From: Bacteroidota bacterium
Lineage (GTDB): Bacteria; Bacteroidota; Bacteroidia; B-17B0; Aurantibacillaceae
Reading direction: 5' to 3'
Length of the DNA: 6,159 nucleotides
NCBI GenBank assembly: GCA_947449125.1
Contig: CANFQR010000095.1
Location: 1 to 6,159, forward strand
Shown here: positions 1 through 5,840 of the stretch, in pieces
Position numbering within the stretch: position 1 is the stretch's first letter
How the letters are laid out: each line of letters begins with the position of its first letter
Made by a program: the position numbers and the translations under genes
The notes under the pieces: model-generated
Told to the model about the DNA's origin: nothing
Database searches by the model: none
What the model saw: only the letters and a program-made list of their open reading frames with translations

Positions 1-635
1 AAAACATATTGCAAGTTTATTGTTTCTATAACAGGATTAGGATATACATTTAAATTTACTACTTCTTTTACAGTATTGTTAATTCCGGAAGATAAATCAG
101 CTGTTAACACTAAAGACGTCGTACTTCCTAAATCTCCGGCAGTTGTATTGGTTCCATCAACAGCATTTCCCGCTGCATAAATTGTGGCTATAGTTCCTGT
201 AGTTGGTGCTACCCATTTAAAACTAAATGTTTTGCTAGAAGGTGAACCTGTTCCGGGAGCAGTAAATACATGAACAGCATTAGATTTTCCAGTAAACGTT
301 TTAATTTGAGATGAGCCCGCAATAGCTGAAATAACTCCGGCATTTGCAGCTCCGTTCAATATTTCGCAACCAAAACCAAAAGAGGATAATGCTGTAGAGG
401 AAACGGTAATATTTACAGTATAAGTTTGTCCGGGAATGTATTGATTTGAAACAAATGCAGGAGTGCTACTAATTGAAGTTGTAGTAACACCTGCTCCACC
501 TGAATGACAAGATGCGCAAGTTTGTTCACCCGGAGAACCAGTTTTTCCGGCAATTCCATTATTGCTTTTAATAAAAGCAGTTGTTGCTAAAATTGCAAAA
601 GTGAATGAAGAGATAATAAGTAATTTTTTTTTCAT
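1..635 (-). CDS. Exported CxxCH / Reeler-like (choice-of-anchor V) protein with type IX sorting signal, 3' end cut
   Basis: The reading frame starts at the ATG at 635-633 and runs off the window, giving 211 complete codons and no stop. Residues 1-23 form a signal peptide (MKKK, then a hydrophobic stretch ending near TTAFIKS). A GSPGEQTCASCHSGGAG segment follows, with Cys40, Cys43 and His44 forming a c-type heme-like CxxCH. Residues about 55-180 are a Ser/Thr/Gly-rich beta domain with the look of Bacteroidota Reeler-like 'choice-of-anchor V' proteins, including KWVAP (140-144) and YAAGNAVDG (153-161). The last visible residues, NVYPNP (196-201), open a type A sorting domain, so the protein is probably exported by the Sec and type IX systems and either anchored on the cell surface or released. 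Its function is unknown. Heme binding is inferred from the motif only: no Met follows Met1 in the visible part, and His122 is the only other His. The gene is a little richer in GC than its neighbours. The domain family is called from memory of family motifs. Confidence 0.82.
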   Translation of the reverse strand, partial: MKKKLLIISSFTFAILATTAFIKSNNGIAGKTGSPGEQTCASCHSGGAGVTTTSISSTPAFVSNQYIPGQTYTVNITVSSTALSSFGFGCEILNGAANAGVISAIAGSSQIKTFTGKSNAVHVFTAPGTGSPSSKTFSFKWVAPTTGTIATIYAAGNAVDGTNTTAGDLGSTTSLVLTADLSSGINNTVKEVVNLNVYPNPVIETINLQYV

Positions 636-653
636 GATATAAATTATTTTTTT

Positions 654-684
654 TAAAACTAAAATTAATATTTAATTAAACAAA
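654..684 (-). promoter_or_regulatory. Possible Bacteroidota-type promoter of the exported CxxCH protein gene
   Basis: Reading the minus strand, TTTG lies at 684-681. After 19 bases it is followed by TAGTTTTA at 661-654, a 7 of 8 match to the -7 consensus TAnnTTTG. Transcription would start near 650, giving a leader of about 15 bases before the ATG at 635. The spacing fits the known Bacteroidota pattern. The stretch is almost pure A and T, so a chance match is quite possible. Confidence 0.35.
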
Positions 685-690
685 ACTAAA

Positions 691-1542
691 TTACAACTTA
701 ATGTAGTCCTCAAAAGAAATCCCCTTCATAAATTCTGGCGAGTAAATGTATTTATAAATTAATTCAGACCACTCTCTCTGGCTTTTACTATAGTCAAGTA
801 TGTTGGCATTAAAAGGTTTACTAAAATGTATTCGTATTGTTTTTTTATTTGCCATAAACATTTCGTCAGGTAAAAACAACATTTCAATATTTGCTTTTAT
901 TCCTAAACGCTTTCGCCATTTTGCAAAATTGTAAAAGAATTTAGAATTCTCGCCTTCAATAAAAACAGGCTGCACCATTCGGTTATGATCAATTGCCTGG
1001 GTTACAAAACTTTTTCGCCATTTTAAATCACGAATTAAACCATTTTGCTTTCTTGAAACCAAACCCGATGGAAAAATTAAAATTGCATTATCTGATCTAA
1101 ATAACTCTTCCATTAACCTTAATGAAGCAGCAGATGTTGCACCAACTTTATTAACGGGAACAAAAACATCGCCGTAGTTCTTTAAATTTTTTAACACATC
1201 GTTAACGAGAAATCTAACATCTGGTCTAACTTCGCCTACAGCTTTAATTAAAGCCATACCATCCAAACCGCCTAAAGGATGATTAGACGCTACAGTAACT
1301 CTGCCAATTTTAGGAATAAAATGTCCGTTAACAGTTTCAACTGTTGCACCTATTCGCTTTAATCCTTCAGAATTAAACTCTAGGCCTTCATAGTTTGCTA
1401 AATAAAGCATAGCTGAATTTATGTCATCTTCGTGAAGTTTTTTCTTTAACCAATTTAAAGCAAATCTTGGTAGCCATTTGTAAAGCTTATATGCTTTTTG
1501 CTTAAGAATTTTTTCTACATCGATAAACTTATTGTTATTCAT
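691..1542 (-). CDS. PlsC-type acyltransferase, GlsA/OlsA-like (lyso-glycine or lyso-ornithine lipid O-acyltransferase?)
   Basis: This 283-residue protein has the block I motif of glycerophosphate-type acyltransferases as SNHPLGGLDG (86-95). The His88 and Asp94 pair is spaced HxxxxxD rather than the usual HxxxxD. Block III appears as IFPSGLVSR (156-164) and a block IV-like QPVFIEG lies at 191-197. No membrane helix is evident, and the N-terminus is basic and amphipathic, which suggests a peripheral inner-membrane enzyme. The overall pattern (WLPRF near the start, VNDVLKNLKN, the FPSGLVSRKQ block, LGIKANIEML) matches the Bacteroidota acyltransferases often annotated as glycerol acyltransferase. 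These include GlsA of Bacteroides, which adds the second acyl chain to glycine lipids. The exact acceptor is inferred; a 1-acyl-glycerol-3-phosphate acyltransferase (PlsC) is the alternative. The usual N-acyltransferase partner (GlsB/OlsB type) is not in the window. The gene follows kmo by 48 bases with no clear promoter between them, so it is probably co-transcribed. Confidence 0.8.
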   Translation of the reverse strand: MNNNKFIDVEKILKQKAYKLYKWLPRFALNWLKKKLHEDDINSAMLYLANYEGLEFNSEGLKRIGATVETVNGHFIPKIGRVTVASNHPLGGLDGMALIKAVGEVRPDVRFLVNDVLKNLKNYGDVFVPVNKVGATSAASLRLMEELFRSDNAILIFPSGLVSRKQNGLIRDLKWRKSFVTQAIDHNRMVQPVFIEGENSKFFYNFAKWRKRLGIKANIEMLFLPDEMFMANKKTIRIHFSKPFNANILDYSKSQREWSELIYKYIYSPEFMKGISFEDYIKL

Positions 1543-1590
1543 AAAACTTTAAAAAATAAAATAAACTTTACTAAACACAAAATTTACGGC

Positions 1591-2934
1591 TTACAAATGG
1601 TTTAATATTTCATTTTCAACTTCGATTGAATCCCATTTAGATTCAATATCAGCAATCGTCATAATTTCATCCATTATAGCCTGTTGTTTAATACCTTCTT
1701 TTAAAGCAGTGCTATAACGGATATTTGGTGAATATGTTACCATAGAATAAAGAGGTATCCACTTATCCGGATGATTTTGCGAAAATTTTGCTTCTATTTT
1801 TTTCTGCAATAAAAATTTAGGGTCGGCTGTTTTATCGCGCATTTCTATAAAATTTGCAATTGCTAAATCTGCAATAGCATCGCCATCTGGCTTTCTTAAA
1901 TTTTGATATTCAGGAAAAATACTATCCCAATTATGATTATGCTTTTCGATAAGTTCATTTAAAACAACACAATCTTCAAATCCACAATTCATTCCTTGCC
2001 CGTAAAACGGCACAATAGCATGAGCAGCATCGCCAATTAGTCCAATTTTATTATCAAAAGTCCATGGAAAGCATTTTACAGTAACAAGTGATGATGTTGG
2101 ATTAGCAAAAAAGTCGTCTAATAAGGTTGGCATTAAAGGCACAGCAGAAGAAAACTCTTCAGCAAAAAATTGTTTAACTGACTCTCTTGTTTTTAAATTT
2201 TCAAATGATTTTTCTCCTTCAAATGGTAAAAATAAGGTACACGTAAAATTACCATCGGGATTTGGAAGTGCAATCATCATAAAACTTCCTCGTGGCCAAA
2301 TATGAAGCGCATTTTTTTCTAATAAAAATTCCCCAGTTTCGCTAGGCGGAATAATTAACTCCTTGTAACCGCAATCTATATAATGTTGTTTATATTCAAA
2401 TCTATCACTATTTAACTGCATATTTAAACGGGAGGCAGAAAAAGCACCATCTGCACCAAAAATTAAATCAGAATGAACTGTTTCGATAATTTTTGAATCA
2501 TTATCTTCAAATGTTAACTCAAGATTCTGGCGATTAATATTTGTGCATCGTTTATTAAAATGAAATTTAATATCTGTATGTTTCTCGGCCAAATCCATCA
2601 ATTTCATATTAATATCGGCTCGAGATACGGAATAAATAGCTTGATTATCTTTACCATAAGGCTGATAAGCATTGGTTCCATCTTTATGATGAATAAATCG
2701 ACCATACATTGGGATTGCAATTTTTTTAATTTCGTCGGCAATTCCCACACCTTCAAGGCCTCTCCATCCCCTATCACTTAATGCTAAATTAATTGATCTT
2801 CCGGCATATCCATTTGTTTTGCGCATATCTTGACGGCGCTCATATACATTTACTTTATACCCTTTTTTTGATAAGTAAATTGACAATAAGGAGCCAACTA
2901 ACCCTGCCCCAACCAATGTAATACTTTTAGCCAT
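1591..2934 (-). CDS. kmo: Kynurenine 3-monooxygenase (FAD-dependent)
   Basis: Kmo hydroxylates L-kynurenine to 3-hydroxykynurenine using NADPH, O2 and FAD, the step toward 3-hydroxyanthranilate and quinolinate/NAD. The 447-residue protein has the complete flavin aromatic hydroxylase layout. A dinucleotide-binding GAGLVG lies at 9-14, ending in the FAD-ribose acidic residue of YERR (31-34). The kmo-type GRSINLALSDRG segment is at 45-56 and the ADGAFSASR motif at 161-169. The second FAD motif, GDAAHAIVPFYGQGMNCGFE (301-320), is nearly diagnostic of the family. NFIEMR (361-366) and the C-terminal WIPLYSMVTYSP (392-403) also match. No C-terminal membrane helix is visible, as in other bacterial enzymes and unlike the mitochondrial one. 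The ATG at 2934 leaves four residues before the first beta strand, as expected. No other kynurenine pathway gene is in view. The gene sits 52 bases after the DUF1801/YdeI gene and is probably read from that gene's promoter. Confidence 0.96.
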   Translation of the reverse strand: MAKSITLVGAGLVGSLLSIYLSKKGYKVNVYERRQDMRKTNGYAGRSINLALSDRGWRGLEGVGIADEIKKIAIPMYGRFIHHKDGTNAYQPYGKDNQAIYSVSRADINMKLMDLAEKHTDIKFHFNKRCTNINRQNLELTFEDNDSKIIETVHSDLIFGADGAFSASRLNMQLNSDRFEYKQHYIDCGYKELIIPPSETGEFLLEKNALHIWPRGSFMMIALPNPDGNFTCTLFLPFEGEKSFENLKTRESVKQFFAEEFSSAVPLMPTLLDDFFANPTSSLVTVKCFPWTFDNKIGLIGDAAHAIVPFYGQGMNCGFEDCVVLNELIEKHNHNWDSIFPEYQNLRKPDGDAIADLAIANFIEMRDKTADPKFLLQKKIEAKFSQNHPDKWIPLYSMVTYSPNIRYSTALKEGIKQQAIMDEIMTIADIESKWDSIEVENEILNHL

Positions 2935-2959
2935 TTTTAAATTTTTACAATTACGCTGT

Positions 2960-2985
2960 AAAGTTAAGCAAGCAATTTTAACTTT
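2960..2985. repeat. Perfect 8-bp inverted repeat between the DUF1801/YdeI gene and kmo
   Basis: AAAGTTAA at 2960-2967 and TTAACTTT at 2978-2985 are exact reverse complements around a 10-base loop. The repeat sits one base beyond the stop codon of the upstream gene and 25 bases before the kmo ATG. No T-run follows in the direction of transcription, so it does not look like an intrinsic terminator. It could be a weak mRNA hairpin or an operator. In such AT-rich DNA it could also be chance. Confidence 0.4.
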
Positions 2986-2986
2986 G

Positions 2987-3595
2987 TTACTTTTTATATT
3001 TTTCGTTCAATTTTTGTTTAGAAATAAGCATTTCAATTGATTTTTCAATACGGTTTATGCGAGTTTCCTCTTTTTTTGCACTTTCAATCCAATCTATATA
3101 CTCTTTTTTGTGCGAATATGCCAATGAATCAAAGTAATTTAAAACATGCGAAGCTTTGTATTTATTTTTAATATCTGTAGCTAAAACAATAGTTTTATCA
3201 GTTGTTTGAATGAGTTTTTTTCCCTTTTTATTATTACTTATAGCTTCAGTCAGGTATTCAAGTAAAAGTTTTTCATTTATTTGCGAATGGTCTGTAAATT
3301 TCAAATGTCGGTTATGAAGATTATCGGGGTTTCCAAGTAAAACTTTCTTTTTATCTTTTAACAAAGAACCTTGAAAAAAAACAAAATTTACATGCTTTTT
3401 AAAAGCAGAAAAACCACAAACCATTCCATTTAAATAATAATTAGGTCCCCATTTCCAATCTTCCTTGATTTCTGAATTGCTTTTAAGACTAATTTCTCGT
3501 AGAGTTATACAAATTTTCTGACTCCAATCCGGCAAAGTTTCAATGTAATCTGTTATTTTAAAAGATGCATCAGCCTTATGCTTTGATGTAGCCAT
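2987..3595 (-). CDS. DUF1801 / YdeI-like two-domain protein of unknown function
   Basis: This soluble 202-residue protein has no signal peptide or membrane segment. Residues about 15-118 fit the DUF1801 (YdhG-like) domain: DYIETLPDWSQKICITLREI at 16-35, the KEDWKWGPNYY strand region at 44-54, then CGFSAFKKHVNFVFFQG at 60-76. Residues about 140-195 fit the YdeI/OmpD-associated C-terminal helical domain, with NYFDSLAYSHKKEYIDWIES (153-172) and AKKEETRINRIEKSIEML (173-190). This domain pairing is common in Bacteroidota and other soil and water bacteria. The 'bacteriocin-protection' label sometimes attached to YdeI is weakly supported, so no biochemical role is claimed. The gene starts with an ATG at 3595, 15 bases from the divergent tilS start, and has a well-formed promoter of its own inside tilS. 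It is probably the first gene of a unit with kmo and the acyltransferase. Confidence 0.85.
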   Translation of the reverse strand: MATSKHKADASFKITDYIETLPDWSQKICITLREISLKSNSEIKEDWKWGPNYYLNGMVCGFSAFKKHVNFVFFQGSLLKDKKKVLLGNPDNLHNRHLKFTDHSQINEKLLLEYLTEAISNNKKGKKLIQTTDKTIVLATDIKNKYKASHVLNYFDSLAYSHKKEYIDWIESAKKEETRINRIEKSIEMLISKQKLNEKYKK

Positions 3596-3608
3596 TTTAT
3601 TACATTTG
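3582..3608 (+). promoter_or_regulatory. Candidate tilS promoter with -7 element TACATTTG abutting the start codon
   Basis: TACATTTG at 3601-3608 matches the Bacteroidota -7 consensus TAnnTTTG exactly. TTTG at 3582-3585 could serve as the -33 element, but the spacer is 15 bases against the usual 19-21. A start of transcription a few bases after 3608 would fall on or next to the tilS ATG at 3611. The transcript would then be leaderless or nearly so. The -33 half lies inside the first codons of the divergent gene. Confidence 0.4.
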
Positions 3609-3610
3609 TT

Positions 3611-4933
3611 ATGGTGTTACAAAAATTCAAATCAAACATAGCTAAAAATCAACTTTTCAACAAAAAAGATAAGTTATTGCTTGCAATTAGCGGCGGCGCA
3701 GATTCCTTAGCTTTAGCTCATTTACTGAATAAATGTGGGTACTCGTTCGCCTTGGCACATTGTAATTTTAAATTACGCGGCAAGGAAAGTGATGCGGATG
3801 AAGCTTTTTGCAAAGCACTGGCAGATAAACTTGGTGTAGTATTTTATTCGACTCAATTCGATACAAAGCGTTATTGTAAAGACAAAAAAATAAGCATTCA
3901 AATGGGTGCACGCGAATTAAGGTACAATTGGTTTAATGACTTAATAAAGAAAAATAAAATAAAATATCTGTTAACCGCTCATCATGCCAACGATAATATT
4001 GAAACACTCTTTATAAATTTATTGAGAGGTACAGGAATAAATGGTTTAAAAGGCATTGCCGAAAAAAAAGATTCTCTTGTAAGACCCCTATTAATTTTTT
4101 CAAAAGATGAACTACTTGACTATCTTAAAAAAGAAAATATTTCATTCAGGTTAGATAAAAGTAACCTAGAATCTAAATATGAACGTAACTTTTTAAGGCT
4201 AAAAATTATTCCTAAATTAAAAAAATTGCATCCTCATTTTGAAACTACTTTAATTAATAACATCTCAAATTTTAAAGAAGAAAGCCAAATCGTAAACGAC
4301 TTCATCCTCGAAAAAGTTAATACAATTGTTTCGATAAAAGAATCCGAAATTTTAATTGAAAAGCACCTTTTAAAAAAAGAAAAATACATTAAAACAATTC
4401 TAAATTATATAATTAAACCCTATGGTTTTAATTCTTCTCAAATAGATGATATAACAGCTAATTTAAAAGAAAACAAGGCCGTAGGAAAATTATTTTTTTC
4501 GGAAAAGAAAACTTTAATTATTGACAGAGATTTTATTTTTATTAAACAAAAAAACACTCATGACTTTCAACCAATTATTATAAATTCGAGTGAAGAATTA
4601 AAAACAATTAATTTCTTAAAAATATCTGAAATTAAAACGCCTAAAGTTTTTAATCATAAAGAATTAATCATTGAGCAAGAAAAGCTTATTTTCCCCCTAA
4701 TTATTAGGAGTAAACAAAATGGTGATAAATTCAATCCATTTGGAATGAAAGGATTTAAATTGGTAAGTGACTTTATTAAAGACATTAAATTGAACGCAAT
4801 TGAAAAAGAAAATTGCAGAATCCTCGAAAATGGAAATGGTGAAATTCTTTGGATAATTGGCTATAGGACTGACAATAGGTATAAAATAAATAATAGTTCT
4901 AAAAAACTTTTAAAACTAAACTTACTTGAATAA
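3611..4933 (+). CDS. tilS: tRNA(Ile)-lysidine synthetase
   Basis: TilS attaches lysine to cytidine 34 of the tRNA-Ile with a CAU anticodon, using ATP, and so switches it from AUG to AUA decoding. The enzyme is normally essential and cytoplasmic. The 440-residue protein is full length. The N-terminal PP-loop ATPase domain has SGGADS at 27-32, AHCNFKLRGKESDADE at 49-64 and LTAHHANDNIETLFINLLRG at 121-140. RPLL at 158-161 and the LDKSNLESKYERNFLRLKII segment (181-200) complete the catalytic part. The middle (about 210-340) is poorly conserved and Lys/Ile-rich. The C-terminal TilS domain runs from about 361 to 430, with RSKQNGDKFNPFGMKGFK at 366-383 and IGYRTDNRYKI at 416-426. The ATG at 3611 agrees with the usual short N-terminus ahead of the PP-loop; the GTG at 3614 is the only close alternative. 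The next gene may overlap its stop. Confidence 0.96.
   Translation: MVLQKFKSNIAKNQLFNKKDKLLLAISGGADSLALAHLLNKCGYSFALAHCNFKLRGKESDADEAFCKALADKLGVVFYSTQFDTKRYCKDKKISIQMGARELRYNWFNDLIKKNKIKYLLTAHHANDNIETLFINLLRGTGINGLKGIAEKKDSLVRPLLIFSKDELLDYLKKENISFRLDKSNLESKYERNFLRLKIIPKLKKLHPHFETTLINNISNFKEESQIVNDFILEKVNTIVSIKESEILIEKHLLKKEKYIKTILNYIIKPYGFNSSQIDDITANLKENKAVGKLFFSEKKTLIIDRDFIFIKQKNTHDFQPIIINSSEELKTINFLKISEIKTPKVFNHKELIIEQEKLIFPLIIRSKQNGDKFNPFGMKGFKLVSDFIKDIKLNAIEKENCRILENGNGEILWIIGYRTDNRYKINNSSKKLLKLNLLE
3633..3664 (-). promoter_or_regulatory. Bacteroidota-type promoter of the DUF1801/YdeI–kmo–acyltransferase unit
   Basis: On the minus strand TTTG lies at 3664-3661. Exactly 20 bases follow, then TATGTTTG at 3640-3633, a full match to TAnnTTTG. 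Both elements and the spacing are canonical for the primary sigma factor of this phylum. Transcription should start around 3629-3626, giving a leader of about 30 bases that ends in an A-rich stretch before the ATG at 3595. The whole promoter lies inside codons 8-18 of the divergent tilS gene, and the leader is antisense to the tilS start. Confidence 0.7.
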
Positions 4934-5471
4934 AAGCAACATATTATTTGAAGAAAAACAATACATGGGGCATAACCGCTTAAGTATTTTAATTCGCTCA
5001 ATAATTACACTGTTTTGTTTTATTGCATACTATTGGAGCGAAAACCCTAAACCAGTAAGGCTGTCTTTTGTTTCAATTGGCTCGTACCCTATACAAAACA
5101 TTAATAATTCTGGTATAATTTTTTTTATAATTGGCATTTGTCTATTAATGTTTTCTACAGGCTTAACTTATATTTTGCATATACAAACCAAAGTATATAA
5201 TGAATACATGACCTTAGATGGATTTTGGACTGCTAGAAAAGTAAAAATTGATTTGAAAAACATAATTTCAGTGCGAAAAAGCCGTTATAAAAAAAATGTA
5301 TTAAGAAGAGCGGTATATAACCTTCATAATAATGGTATAATTAGATTTTATACCAGCGGGGAAGAATTTATTGAATTAATAGATAACGATGGTTTTACTT
5401 ATAGAATTGGTAGTCAAAAAGCTCTGGAATTATATAAAACACTAAAAAAACAAATTTATAATAAGTACTGA
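4926..5471 (+). CDS. Two-helix membrane protein with possible PH-like C-terminal domain, unknown function
   Basis: I do not recognise a named family. The frame gives 181 residues from a TTG at 4926, overlapping the tilS end by 8 bases. The first ATG is at 4965 (residue 14, MGHNRLS), 31 bases after the tilS stop. A stop at 4917 in this frame limits other starts. The upstream residues FEEKQYMGHN resemble a conserved-looking N-terminus, which favours the TTG start and translational coupling, but the choice is open. Hydrophobic segments at about 19-37 and 63-86 would form two inner-membrane helices separated by a short loop. The C-terminal 95 residues are soluble and strand-rich: LDGFWTARKVKIDLKNIISV (97-116), GIIRFYTSGEEFIELIDNDG (137-156), then a closing helix, SQKALELYKTLKKQI. 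This resembles the layout of bacterial PH-like (DUF304-type) domains next to membrane helices; that match is inference. Confidence 0.75.
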   Translation: MNKSNILFEEKQYMGHNRLSILIRSIITLFCFIAYYWSENPKPVRLSFVSIGSYPIQNINNSGIIFFIIGICLLMFSTGLTYILHIQTKVYNEYMTLDGFWTARKVKIDLKNIISVRKSRYKKNVLRRAVYNLHNNGIIRFYTSGEEFIELIDNDGFTYRIGSQKALELYKTLKKQIYNKY

Positions 5472-5537
5472 AACCTTTTATTTTTTTATTCGTTTTAACA
5501 AGAAGTGTTCTCTAATTATTAACCTAAACATTAAAAT

Positions 5538-5825
5538 ATGTTATCAAACAAATTTGAGTTAATCGAAAAGGAAGCTGTTGAACATTTAAAATTTCCTGCC
5601 ACAGAGGTGCTAACAGATAGTAATAAAATAGAAGAAAGAAAAACGGCTCTAAACAGAGCATTAACACTCGGAAATCTGGAACACAGTAAAATAAAAATTT
5701 ATTTTGAAGACGATAATTCCTTTAAATATATTGAGACCACTGTTTGGGGTATTACTGATAAAAGAATTATTTTAAAACAAGGCATGGTAATTCCAATTAA
5801 CAGAGTGCACACAGTAAAAATATGA
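5538..5825 (+). CDS. Small conserved-type cytoplasmic protein, unknown function
   Basis: This 95-residue protein has neither a signal peptide nor a membrane helix. The N-terminal half (about 1-45) looks helical and charged. The C-terminal half (about 50-95) looks like a small all-beta unit with alternating strands: KIKIYFEDDN (51-60), KYIETTVWGITDKRIILKQG (63-82) and VIPINRVHTVKI (84-95). The ALTLGNLEH...IETTVWGITD pattern is one I associate with short hypothetical proteins of Bacteroidota, without any known role. It has no Cys and no obvious catalytic residues, which suggests a binding or structural role. The ATG at 5538 is preceded by an A-rich AAACATTAAAAT, as is normal for the phylum. The 66-base gap after the membrane protein gene contains no clear promoter, so co-transcription with tilS is possible. 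The stop lies 15 bases from the convergent cdsA stop. Confidence 0.75.
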   Translation: MLSNKFELIEKEAVEHLKFPATEVLTDSNKIEERKTALNRALTLGNLEHSKIKIYFEDDNSFKYIETTVWGITDKRIILKQGMVIPINRVHTVKI

Positions 5826-5840
5826 TTTGATACTGTTTAG

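Noticed and set aside
663..677. Hairpin AATTAA-TAT-TTAATT as a terminator after the acyltransferase gene
   Set aside because: The stem is six A-T pairs with a 3-base loop, and the surroundings are nearly pure A and T. It is too weak to call and overlaps the possible promoter of the next gene.
1543..1590. A separate promoter for the acyltransferase gene (TAAATTTTG and similar)
   Set aside because: The -7-like words are off by a base or in spacing, and no TTG sits 19-21 bases upstream. Co-transcription with kmo is simpler.
2560..2781. Plus-strand open frame of 73 codons
   Set aside because: It lies wholly inside kmo on the other strand, and its product resembles no protein. The kmo frame is unbroken and highly conserved across this stretch.
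2959..2966. TAACTTTA on the minus strand as a -7 element for kmo
   Set aside because: It matches 7 of 8 consensus bases, but no TTG element lies at the right distance upstream.
2987..3595. Bacteriocin immunity or a defence role for the YdeI-like protein
   Set aside because: The label rests on weak family annotation. No toxin, bacteriocin or defence gene is nearby.
5472..5537. Promoter or terminator in the gap before the 95-residue gene
   Set aside because: The T-run at 5476-5488 has no stem before it, and no TAnnTTTG match is present. Nothing there can be supported.
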